Source: Deltaproteobacteria bacterium
Lineage (GTDB): Bacteria > Desulfobacterota > Desulfuromonadia > Desulfuromonadales > BM103
Reading direction: 5' to 3'
DNA: 64,000 nucleotides
NCBI GenBank assembly: GCA_024279915.1
Contig: JAJRRB010000019.1
Location: 27,586 to 91,585, forward strand
Part shown: one piece after another, positions 8,113 to 14,863 of the stretch
Position numbering within the stretch: the first letter of the stretch is position 1
Layout of the letters: the number at the start of each line of letters is the position of its first letter
The notes under the pieces: generated by a model
Database searches by the model: none
The model's input: only the letters and a program-made list of their open reading frames with translations
Told to the model about the DNA's origin: nothing
Translations under genes and position numbers: made by a program

Positions 8113-9534
8113 ATGCGACTCGCTTTAAAACACCAGATAATAATGGCACCTGCTGCAGTGCTTTGCCTGATGACCCTGCTGCTTTGCTTCCTGCAGTTCA
8201 CCTATTGGGACATGTCAGTCAAACGTCAGCAGGCCAAGAATCTCAAAACGGCTTTTATTGCCCTGGCAGAAGCCGACATGGCGGCGCAACGCATGCAAGG
8301 CGTTGTTGGTTTCCTGGCCAAGGCAACAGAACCTGACCCCCGGGCTCTGGAACAGATGGCAAATCTGCATCGTCATCTTGAGGTCGCGGTTGATCGCTTA
8401 CGGGAGTCTGGCCTGCTGGGTGTGTCACCCATGAGCCTGTTACAGCAAAGCGTTACCGATCTGAATCCTGAGCTGGGCCTTCAATTGGAACGCTTTGACG
8501 TAACGCTGAATCTGTTGCAACCCCACATTAAGAAACAGCTTGGCGAATTGAACCAACGCCGCGATAATTTGAGTAATGTGCACCGCGAAGATATCGACGC
8601 CCTGGTTGCCCAGACGACCTTTGTGACGATTATTGTCCTTGGCGTCGCCATTTTGGTAGGGATTCTCCTTTCTCTTGCCTTTGCCCGACATATCCTGCGC
8701 CGTATCAAAGTGCTCTCTGACGGTGCCGCTCGCATTACAGCGGGTGATTTTACTCCCCCCCCGGCTCCAGAAAAGGTTCGTGACGAACTCGATGGTTTAG
8801 CTGTTTCCATCAACCGCATGACCGAGCAGTTGATTCGGGTGGTGGCTGCCGAGAAACTCCTCGAAGGTGCTGAGGAGGAGCGTCGACGTATCGCTATGGA
8901 CATCCATGACCAGACCCTGGCCGATTTGTCAGCTGTTCGCAGGGGGCTGGAAAAGTTACAAGTGGATGCTCCCTGTGGTGAAGCGGCTGCGGCAATTGAG
9001 GCTGACCTCCAGCGCGCAATGACCAATCTGCGGGTGGTGATGGATAACCTTCATCCGCAGACACTCGATATCCTTGGCCTGTCTGCAGCCATCGAGTCCT
9101 TTCTGGAAAAGGGTTGTGAATCGCCAGGCTCTCCCGCATTTCATTTCCTGGCTAATGACGATGCTGCCGAGCTCAAATTGCCACGTTTGACTGAAGTGAC
9201 CGTCTATCGGATTGTAGTGGAAGCCATCAATAATGTGTTACAGCACGCCCATGCCAGCCAATTGGAAGTTGGTTCGGCGTTGCGTGGCGAGGCTCTGGTG
9301 GTTGCCGTTGAAGATAATGGGCGAGGTTTCGACCATGCCCCGCAACTGCCAACAACATCGGGCGGCAGAGGTTTACACAATATACAAGAGCGGGCCCGGG
9401 CGATTGGAGCTCAGGCCCGTTGGCGTCATTCGCGTTTTTCTTCGGGAACACGTTTCGAACTGGTGTTGCCACTTGGCAGCTTGTCGGACATCAATGAGTT
9501 GGCTGCAAACCCCGACAATCAGACAAGCGACTAA
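8113..9534 (+). CDS. NarL-type sensor histidine kinase with HAMP
   Basis: 473 residues. Two TM segments (about 8-30 and 168-190) flank a helical periplasmic domain, followed by HAMP (190-245). The phosphoacceptor domain is HisKA_3 type with H265 in ERRRIAMDIHDQTLADLS; the residue pattern after the His (DQTLADL) differs slightly from the usual DELGQ. The ATPase domain has VEAINNVLQHAHAS and VEDNGRGFD, and ends GLHNIQERARAIGA, typical of this class. Its partner follows 22 bases downstream. Input signal unknown. Confidence 0.88.
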   Translation: MRLALKHQIIMAPAAVLCLMTLLLCFLQFTYWDMSVKRQQAKNLKTAFIALAEADMAAQRMQGVVGFLAKATEPDPRALEQMANLHRHLEVAVDRLRESGLLGVSPMSLLQQSVTDLNPELGLQLERFDVTLNLLQPHIKKQLGELNQRRDNLSNVHREDIDALVAQTTFVTIIVLGVAILVGILLSLAFARHILRRIKVLSDGAARITAGDFTPPPAPEKVRDELDGLAVSINRMTEQLIRVVAAEKLLEGAEEERRRIAMDIHDQTLADLSAVRRGLEKLQVDAPCGEAAAAIEADLQRAMTNLRVVMDNLHPQTLDILGLSAAIESFLEKGCESPGSPAFHFLANDDAAELKLPRLTEVTVYRIVVEAINNVLQHAHASQLEVGSALRGEALVVAVEDNGRGFDHAPQLPTTSGGRGLHNIQERARAIGAQARWRHSRFSSGTRFELVLPLGSLSDINELAANPDNQTSD

Positions 9535-9556
9535 AGTAAAATAAGGAGAGAGCTTC

Positions 9557-10303
9557 ATGGCAAAGTATGCCCTGGTTATAGCCGAAGATAATCCCAAAGA
9601 TTTCGAATTTCTCAAGCAGATGGTCGACGACTGGGAGCATGATTGTGTGGTTGAGCATGCACCGAATGGTCTGGTGGCATTTGAGCTGGCGCAGGATTAT
9701 GATGAGCCTCTGATTATCAGTGATATTCAGATGCCGCAGATGAATGGTGTCGAGTTTGCCAAAGCACTTTGGGAGCGCAAACCTAAAGCGCGGATCGTCT
9801 TCTGGAGCCAGTTCAAGGATGAGATGTATGTGCGCACCCTGGCCAAGATCGTCCCGCCTGAAACGGTCTATGGTTATGTCCTTAAATCGAGTCCGCGAGA
9901 GAAAATCTCGGCGGCCATGGCCACGGTTCTTTTTGATGACCAGTGCTGGATCGATCCAGAAGTTCGCAAAGTGCAGGGACGTACCGGCCACAGTCAGACG
10001 GCTCTCTCCGATATCGAGTACGAGGCCCTGATTGATATATCTCTCGGTTTGACTGACAATCTTATCGCCCAACGCCGCTATCTTTCCCGGCGCGGTGTGC
10101 AAAGCCGGCTCAACTCCCTCTATGGCAAGCTGAGTCTCGACCAGGAGCAGTTTCAGAGCGACAAGGTTGGCGATGCCTTTAACCTGCGCAACCGTGCCAT
10201 CTCTGTCGCTCTGCGCCGTGGCCTGATCAATGCCTTCGAACTTGAACACGAAGAAGAGTATCTGCAGGGTTGGTTGAAGCGTTACAAGCAGGGGATGGGA
10301 TAG
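9557..10303 (+). CDS. Response regulator with LuxR-like helix-turn-helix
   Basis: 248 residues. The receiver domain has E10-D11, phosphoacceptor D56 (LIISDIQMPQMNG) and a Lys in VLKSS. The C-terminal part (about 155-240) resembles a LuxR/NarL helix-turn-helix (SDIEYEALIDISLGLTD, then SRRGVQSRLNSLYGKL) but is longer and divergent. A GGAGA ribosome site precedes the ATG. Forms an operon with the upstream NarL-type kinase. Target genes are not evident here. Confidence 0.87.
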   Translation: MAKYALVIAEDNPKDFEFLKQMVDDWEHDCVVEHAPNGLVAFELAQDYDEPLIISDIQMPQMNGVEFAKALWERKPKARIVFWSQFKDEMYVRTLAKIVPPETVYGYVLKSSPREKISAAMATVLFDDQCWIDPEVRKVQGRTGHSQTALSDIEYEALIDISLGLTDNLIAQRRYLSRRGVQSRLNSLYGKLSLDQEQFQSDKVGDAFNLRNRAISVALRRGLINAFELEHEEEYLQGWLKRYKQGMG

Positions 10304-10333
10304 CTGTAGGGCTATGGGCTGCAAGGACAGTAC

Positions 10334-10363
10334 AGGGACTGTCCTCGAACGGGGGCTGTCCCT
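10334..10363 (+). terminator. Hairpin with T tract after the NarL-type pair; REP-like
   Basis: AGGGAC (10334-10339) pairs with GTCCCT (10358-10363) with a T-T mismatch inside and further GTCC/GGGG pairing, followed by CTCTTTTG. It can end the kinase/regulator transcript. The stem closely resembles a second hairpin at 14787-14815, so it may also be a dispersed repeat element. Confidence 0.6.
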
Positions 10364-10383
10364 CTTTTGTTGTGGCTTTGCCG

Positions 10384-10412
10384 TTGTATTAGCCCTGTTG
10401 TTATGTTAAAAA
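10384..10412 (+). promoter_or_regulatory. Promoter of the lactate regulator gene
   Basis: TTGTAT (10384-10389), 17-base spacer, TAAAAA (10407-10412). The operator at 10414-10426 abuts the -10 box, so regulator binding should block its own promoter. Assigned by eye. Confidence 0.45.
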
Positions 10413-10413
10413 A

Positions 10414-10426
10414 TTGGTCATACCAT
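10414..10426. promoter_or_regulatory. FadR/LldR-type operator at the regulator promoter
   Basis: TTGGTCATACCAT contains the half-sites TGGT and ACCA separated by three bases, the usual consensus of FadR/PdhR/LldR regulators. The same motif occurs at 14011-14023 and 14194-14209, in front of the two lactate operons, and apparently nowhere else in the intergenic DNA of this window. Suggests autoregulation. Confidence 0.75.
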
Positions 10427-10446
10427 ATAGCGAGTGGAGAAAAGGC

Positions 10447-11175
10447 ATGACCATTGTTCTTAAGCCGATCCGGCCGAAAAAAATATCTGAAGAGATTGTC
10501 GATCAAATCAAGCAACTGATTTCCAAAGGGGAGCTCAAACCGGGTGATCGTATCCCCTCGGAGCGAGATTTGGCGACCATGCTGGGAGTCAGCCGACCTT
10601 CTGTCCGTGAAGCCATCATGGTGCTTGAAGCGATGGGTTTTCTTGATTCACGACAGGGGGGAGGCACTTTTGTCAGGGCTCTGACAGAAGGCAGCATCAT
10701 GGATCCTCTTGCCAAGTTGGTGGAGAAAAAGGATCCAGAACTGTTGCGGGCTTTGGCTGAAGTGCGTATGGGGCTGGAAAGCTGGTCTGCGTATCTTGCT
10801 GCACAGCGGGCTAATGCAGAGGACCTGGCGAATTTGCGGCGACTTTATGCCATTATGGAAAAGCAGGCTGCCAAGGGGGGGTGGAAACCGGAGGTTGATA
10901 CGGAATTTCACTACGCGATCACCGCGGCAAGTCACAATAGCCTGCAGATGCATGTGCTCGACTCCATCCACTCTTTGTTTAATGCCACCATCCAGGTTGC
11001 CTTGATGGAGTTCTATCAACAGCAGGGCCATATCCAGCGGCTGCTGACCCATCATCGTGAGATTATGGAAGCTATTGCTGACCGACAGCCGGAACTGGCC
11101 CGACAAAAGATGATGGAACATCTATCCATGGTTGAGGAGAAGATGGCACAGCTTCTTAGTGAGAATAGTGAGTAG
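10447..11175 (+). CDS. GntR/FadR-family regulator of lactate utilisation
   Basis: 242 residues from the ATG at 10447; an earlier in-frame start would lie inside the operator, so I reject it. The N-terminal winged helix (8-76) shows SEEIVDQIKQLISKGELKPG, then PSERDLATMLGVSRPSVREA and the RQGGGTFV wing. The C-terminal part is an all-helical FCD domain with metal/ligand-binding residues (DTEFHYAITAASHN, later HHREIMEAI). FCD regulators of this subgroup (LldR, LutR, PdhR) respond to lactate or pyruvate. Neighbouring lactate dehydrogenase operons and matching operators support that ligand, though the exact effector is inference. Confidence 0.88.
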   Translation: MTIVLKPIRPKKISEEIVDQIKQLISKGELKPGDRIPSERDLATMLGVSRPSVREAIMVLEAMGFLDSRQGGGTFVRALTEGSIMDPLAKLVEKKDPELLRALAEVRMGLESWSAYLAAQRANAEDLANLRRLYAIMEKQAAKGGWKPEVDTEFHYAITAASHNSLQMHVLDSIHSLFNATIQVALMEFYQQQGHIQRLLTHHREIMEAIADRQPELARQKMMEHLSMVEEKMAQLLSENSE

Positions 11176-11213
11176 TAAGTAGCACGGGACGAGACAACCA
11201 AAAAGATAATGAT

Positions 11214-11242
11214 AAACGGGGTCAGAATTTCTGACCCCGTTT
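11214..11242. terminator. Bidirectional terminator between convergent genes
   Basis: Perfect 13-bp stem AAACGGGGTCAGA / TCTGACCCCGTTT with an ATT loop. The T run on either strand serves both the regulator gene (plus) and glcF (minus). Confidence 0.85.
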
Positions 11243-11292
11243 CCTTATGCATGCAGATTTAAGTCTTTGCAATTCTCGCCATGCGCTGCTTT

Positions 11293-12594
11293 TCAGCCGG
11301 GCGTTGCCATTCCCAGAAGTTCCGTAATATGCACAACCTCCTGTGGTAGACCTGCCTGCTTGAGGCCCCAGGCCAGTTGCAGGTGGCAGCCCGGATTGGC
11401 TGTGACCAATAGCTCGGCACCTGTGGCCTGAACATTTTCAAGTTTGCGGTCGAGGATCTGCTGGCTCTCATCGGTGTACTTGAGGCTGAAAGTCGCGGCA
11501 CTGCCGCAGCACCAGCTGGCTTCATTCAGCTCGCGGTAATCAATCCCCGGAATTGCCTTGATAAGGTCGCGTGGCTGCCTGGAAACTCCCTGGGCGTGAC
11601 AGAGGTGGCACGGCTCGTGGTAGGTGACTGTTTTCTCGATCGGTTTGAGTCCCTCGGTACGTAGGCCCTGCTCAGCGAGAAACTCGCTGATATCTTTGAT
11701 CTTGCTCCGGAATATGGTCAGTCGCTCTTGGTCACCGGATTCCTCAAGCAACTCTTCGTAATCTTTGAGCGCGGCACCGCAACCGGCACAGTCAGTGACA
11801 ATTGCGTTGACATCGAGGGCCATGAAGAGGTCTAGGTTGTGTTGAGCCAGGCTGCGAGTGGTGCTGCGGTCGCCTTCGTTGAGATGCGGTGCGCCACAAC
11901 ATTTCTGTTCTTTAGGCGTGAGCACCTCAAAACCCTGGTGAGTCAGCACCTTAACAGTCTGCCGCGAGACTTCAGGGTACATCAGGGTCATGATACAGCC
12001 GAGAAAAAAGGCCACTCGGCCGCGCTGTTCGCCGACTGCCGGAACGACATCCGGCAACTGTGGACGAAGAGGCGGATGCAGTGCAGGGATCATTCCTTCA
12101 GCTTTATCAACCCACTCCGGGCCCAGTTTAAGAATGTGCGAGTGGCGAACCAACCACTGGATACCGAGTTTCTGATAAAGCCTGGCCGGTAGCATCGAGG
12201 TTTCGAGCAAACCGGGTGATGGCAGCATACGTTGCAGGATGAATTCACGGAACTTACGTACTGCTCCGGTGAGAGGAAAAGCCTCATGGGCCTGATTGCG
12301 ACAAGCTTCCATCACCTGGCCGGCGTGGACACCTGAAGGGCAGGCCGTCGAGCAGGCTCGACAGTCGAGACAGAAATAGGCTTCTTCTTTCAGAGCAGCA
12401 GTGAAGTCAAGCTGTTCATCTGCAACCGCCTTGGCCAGCGCCACCCTGCCACGTGGCGAAGAGCGTTCCCTGCCGGTCAGGACGTAGGTTGGGCAAGACG
12501 GCAGGCAGAATCCACAGCGCATGCACTGCAGCATGCCTTCGTAGTTTGGCTCGTCAGCAAGGGGGAATTTCCCGAGACACTGTTTCTCAGTCAC
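11293..12594 (-). CDS. glcF: Glycolate/D-lactate oxidase iron-sulfur subunit (GlcF type)
   Basis: 433 residues. Two [4Fe-4S] clusters at the N-terminus: C24-C27-C30-C34 (CMRCGFCLPSCP) and C76-C79-C82-C86 (CLDCRACSTACP). Then two cysteine-rich CCG domains (CCGAPH and CCGSAA with matching upstream CxxC/CH segments), as in GlcF and heterodisulfide reductase HdrD-like proteins. It transfers electrons from the FAD subunit to the quinone pool. Starts 8 bases inside the end of glcD, so the two are translationally coupled. With the lactate genes next door, D-lactate is at least as likely a substrate as glycolate. Confidence 0.9.
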   Translation of the reverse strand: MTEKQCLGKFPLADEPNYEGMLQCMRCGFCLPSCPTYVLTGRERSSPRGRVALAKAVADEQLDFTAALKEEAYFCLDCRACSTACPSGVHAGQVMEACRNQAHEAFPLTGAVRKFREFILQRMLPSPGLLETSMLPARLYQKLGIQWLVRHSHILKLGPEWVDKAEGMIPALHPPLRPQLPDVVPAVGEQRGRVAFFLGCIMTLMYPEVSRQTVKVLTHQGFEVLTPKEQKCCGAPHLNEGDRSTTRSLAQHNLDLFMALDVNAIVTDCAGCGAALKDYEELLEESGDQERLTIFRSKIKDISEFLAEQGLRTEGLKPIEKTVTYHEPCHLCHAQGVSRQPRDLIKAIPGIDYRELNEASWCCGSAATFSLKYTDESQQILDRKLENVQATGAELLVTANPGCHLQLAWGLKQAGLPQEVVHITELLGMATPG

Positions 12595-13987
12595 GGCTGC
12601 CCTCCGTCGCGTCGTTGAAGATCTTGCCAGGGTTAAGTAAACCTCCAGGGTCGAAACTATGCTTGATGCGGCGCATGATGTTCACACCACCGACGCCGAT
12701 CTGTTTTTCCAGATAATCCCTCTTGGCCAGGCCAATGCCATGTTCGCCAGAGACAGTGCCGCCCCAGGCCAGAACCTTTTCGTAGAGTTCATGGTAAAAG
12801 GCGTGGGCACGTTCCATCTCGTCTCGATTGCGTTCATCACAGAGGACGGTCGGATGTAGGTTGCCGTCACCGGCATGGCCAAAGGTGCCGACCTTGAGAT
12901 TGAACTTCTCGCCAAGGCGTTCAATTTCGTCGAAAGTATCAGCCAGCCGACTGCGCGGCACGGTCGCATCTTCAAGCAGGGTGGTTGGCGAAACCCGCGC
13001 CAGTGCCGAGAGGGCCGTGCGACGGGCCGCTGCCAGCTGCGCAGCGTGATCAGCGTCGGCGGCTTCATGGACCTCGGCGGCTCCTACTTTATGCAAAACA
13101 GCTTTAACGCCGTCTGCTTCTTCGGCACCAACTGCGGGATGGCCGTCCACTTCAATCAGCAAGAGGGCTGCCATCTCGCATGGCAGGCCGATATTAGCGT
13201 AATCCTCCACACATTTGATGGTTGCGTTGTCCATGATTTCCAGGGTCGAGGGAATGATCTTGGCGGCGATGATGCTGGCAACCGCTTCCCCGGCGGTACG
13301 GATGTCCTTAAAGTAAGCTAGCAGGGTGCGCTTGGCTTGCGGAGGTGGAACCAGTTTGAAGGTCGCCTCAGTGATGATGCCCAGCGTTCCCTCGCTGCCG
13401 ACCAGCAGATCTTTGAGGGCGTAACCGGCCACATCCTTAACGCTTTTACCTCCGGTCGTAAACGGCATCCCATCGCCGAGTACGCCGCTAAGAGCCATGA
13501 CGTAATCTCTGGTGACACCGTACTTGAGGCCACGCAGGCCACCGGCGTCCTCGGCAATGTTGCCACCGAGAGTGGAAATCTTCTGTGAACCGGGGTCGGG
13601 TGGATAAAAGAGCCCTTTGGCCGAGGCTGCATTGAAAAAGTCCAGGGTAATTACGCCTGCCTGGACGGTGCCTGTCAGGTTTTCTTCGTCAATTTCGAGG
13701 ATTTTATTGAGTCGCGTCAAACAGAGAACCATGCCGCCGTTGACGGCAATGCTACCGCCTGACAATCCCGTCCCTGAGCCGCGTGGTACAATTGGCAGGC
13801 CTTCTTCTCGAGCAAATTTGACGAGATCAATCACTTGCTCAGAAGTTGTCGGGAAGACTACGACGTCTGGCAAATGCTGAATCTCCGGGGTTGCATCGTA
13901 GCTGAAGGTCAGCAAATCCTCTTTTTCGTGCAGGACGTTGGTTGCCCCCAGAAGTTCCGTCAGCTTGTCTAGTGTGGCTTTTGTCAT
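12587..13987 (-). CDS. glcD: FAD-binding D-lactate/glycolate dehydrogenase (GlcD type)
   Basis: 466 residues, full length for the family. The N-terminal FAD_binding_4 domain (about 35-175) has PRGSGTGLSGGSIAVNGGMV and DPGSQKISTLGGNIAEDAGG, where the flavin sits. The C-terminal FAD-oxidase_C domain has the substrate/metal-site histidines in KVGTFGHAGDGNLHPTV and ends SGEHGIGLAKR. The enzyme oxidises a 2-hydroxy acid and passes electrons to GlcF. Probable role D-lactate oxidation, since it is paired with an L-lactate module and shares its operator. Ribosome site GGACAGG lies before the ATG. Confidence 0.91.
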   Translation of the reverse strand: MTKATLDKLTELLGATNVLHEKEDLLTFSYDATPEIQHLPDVVVFPTTSEQVIDLVKFAREEGLPIVPRGSGTGLSGGSIAVNGGMVLCLTRLNKILEIDEENLTGTVQAGVITLDFFNAASAKGLFYPPDPGSQKISTLGGNIAEDAGGLRGLKYGVTRDYVMALSGVLGDGMPFTTGGKSVKDVAGYALKDLLVGSEGTLGIITEATFKLVPPPQAKRTLLAYFKDIRTAGEAVASIIAAKIIPSTLEIMDNATIKCVEDYANIGLPCEMAALLLIEVDGHPAVGAEEADGVKAVLHKVGAAEVHEAADADHAAQLAAARRTALSALARVSPTTLLEDATVPRSRLADTFDEIERLGEKFNLKVGTFGHAGDGNLHPTVLCDERNRDEMERAHAFYHELYEKVLAWGGTVSGEHGIGLAKRDYLEKQIGVGGVNIMRRIKHSFDPGGLLNPGKIFNDATEGSRD

Positions 13988-14010
13988 TATCCTGTCCCTT
14001 TCTTATTGAA

Positions 14011-14023
14011 CTGGTATGACCAA
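14011..14023. promoter_or_regulatory. FadR/LldR-type operator before glcD
   Basis: CTGGTATGACCAA, half-sites TGGT and ACCA with a 3-base spacer, 24 bases upstream of the glcD ATG. It lies just downstream of a plausible minus-strand promoter: TTGACA 14062-14057, 17-base spacer, TAGCCT 14039-14034. Binding here would block transcription of glcDF. Confidence 0.75.
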
Positions 14024-14033
14024 TATCTTTATC

Positions 14034-14062
14034 AGGCTAATCAATGAGACCTGATGTGTCAA
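14034..14062 (-). promoter_or_regulatory. Promoter of glcD-glcF
   Basis: Minus strand TTGACA (14062-14057), spacer of 17, TAGCCT (14039-14034). The -35 is consensus and the -10 is weak. Start of transcription would fall near 14027, next to the operator. Confidence 0.45.
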
Positions 14063-14166
14063 GTCCGTAGCCTTCACTTCTTTTGGAAATTAATGGTGAC
14101 TACTTAGACTATTGCTGGGTTATAAAACATTTGGAGGGTTTTGTAAAACATGGTTATAGTTTATTG

Positions 14167-14195
14167 TTGACGTTGTAATATGTCTGCGTTAGGAT
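14167..14195 (+). promoter_or_regulatory. Promoter of lutC-lldEF
   Basis: TTGACG (14167-14172), 17-base spacer, TAGGAT (14190-14195). The operator begins inside the -10 box, a classic repression geometry. Confidence 0.5.
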
Positions 14196-14209
14196 TGGTA
14201 AGACCAATT
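14194..14209. promoter_or_regulatory. FadR/LldR-type operator before lutC-lldEF
   Basis: ATTGGT AAG ACCAAT is a perfect 6-bp inverted repeat around three bases, the best of the three copies in this locus. It overlaps the -10 hexamer of the plus-strand promoter and lies about 15 bases before the lutC ATG. Confidence 0.8.
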
Positions 14210-14223
14210 ACAGGAGTGGCTGG

Positions 14224-14784
14224 ATGACTAATAGATTTGTCGAACAATTCACAAAAGCAGCACAAAATGTTGGTGCAGAGGTTCATTTGCTACACGAGCA
14301 GAAGGCTCTTCTCGCTTATCTTGGTGAGCGGATCGATGGCAGTCTGTTGCTATCACCCTGTCCGAGTCTTGAACGCGCCGAGATTCCCGCAGCTCTCAAG
14401 GCTGCTGGCCTTGATGTCATAGACAGTAACTTTCGTGAACGAGGGGCTGCTGCTGTGGCAGGACTCTCTGGTGCCAATTTTGGCATTGCTGCAACAGGTA
14501 CCGTGGTTCTTGAAAGTACCGCAGAGGCTGTGCGTATAGCGACAACTTTGCCTGAGAAACATTTTGTCCTTCTTGACCCACAAAAGATTCTTGAGACCGC
14601 TGATCATGCTGTCCCTCTGCTTAATGATTTCCATCAACAGTTACCACAAGCCTACCTGGCCTATATTACCGGGCCAAGTCGTACCGCTGATATCGAACGT
14701 GTCTTGACTATCGGTGTACATGGGCCTGCCGAACTGCACATCCTTCTGCTGGAAGGCTTGTCTGATGATCTGATGGAACGATGA
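14224..14784 (+). CDS. lutC: Lactate utilisation protein LutC/LldG (LUD domain)
   Basis: 186 residues, one LUD domain. Conserved pieces: the AAVAGLSGANFGIAATGTVVLEST stretch (about 80-100) and the C-terminal ITGPSRTADIERVLTIGVHGP motif. LutC is the third component of the L-lactate oxidase complex LutABC/LldEFG that converts L-lactate to pyruvate. An AGGAG site precedes the ATG. The fused partner lldEF follows after 79 bases containing a hairpin. Somewhat short compared with LutC of Bacillus (about 240), as is usual for the LldG forms. Confidence 0.9.
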   Translation: MTNRFVEQFTKAAQNVGAEVHLLHEQKALLAYLGERIDGSLLLSPCPSLERAEIPAALKAAGLDVIDSNFRERGAAAVAGLSGANFGIAATGTVVLESTAEAVRIATTLPEKHFVLLDPQKILETADHAVPLLNDFHQQLPQAYLAYITGPSRTADIERVLTIGVHGPAELHILLLEGLSDDLMER

Positions 14785-14786
14785 CA

Positions 14787-14815
14787 GGGGACTGGCTCCG
14801 CAGGTGCCTGTCCCC
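14787..14815. repeat. REP-like hairpin between lutC and lldEF
   Basis: GGGGAC-T-GGC (14787-14796) pairs with GCC-T-GTCCCC (14806-14815) with one T-T mismatch. The layout is the same as in the hairpin at 10334-10363. GGGGACAGGC palindromes of this kind occur as dispersed repeats in many proteobacteria, some linked to Y1/REP-associated transposases. Here it separates two genes that should be co-expressed, so it could also tune their ratio. Confidence 0.5.
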
Positions 14816-14863
14816 AAGCCACTTTCATTATATTCCCCCCTTTCACCCTTAACGGTTGTCACA

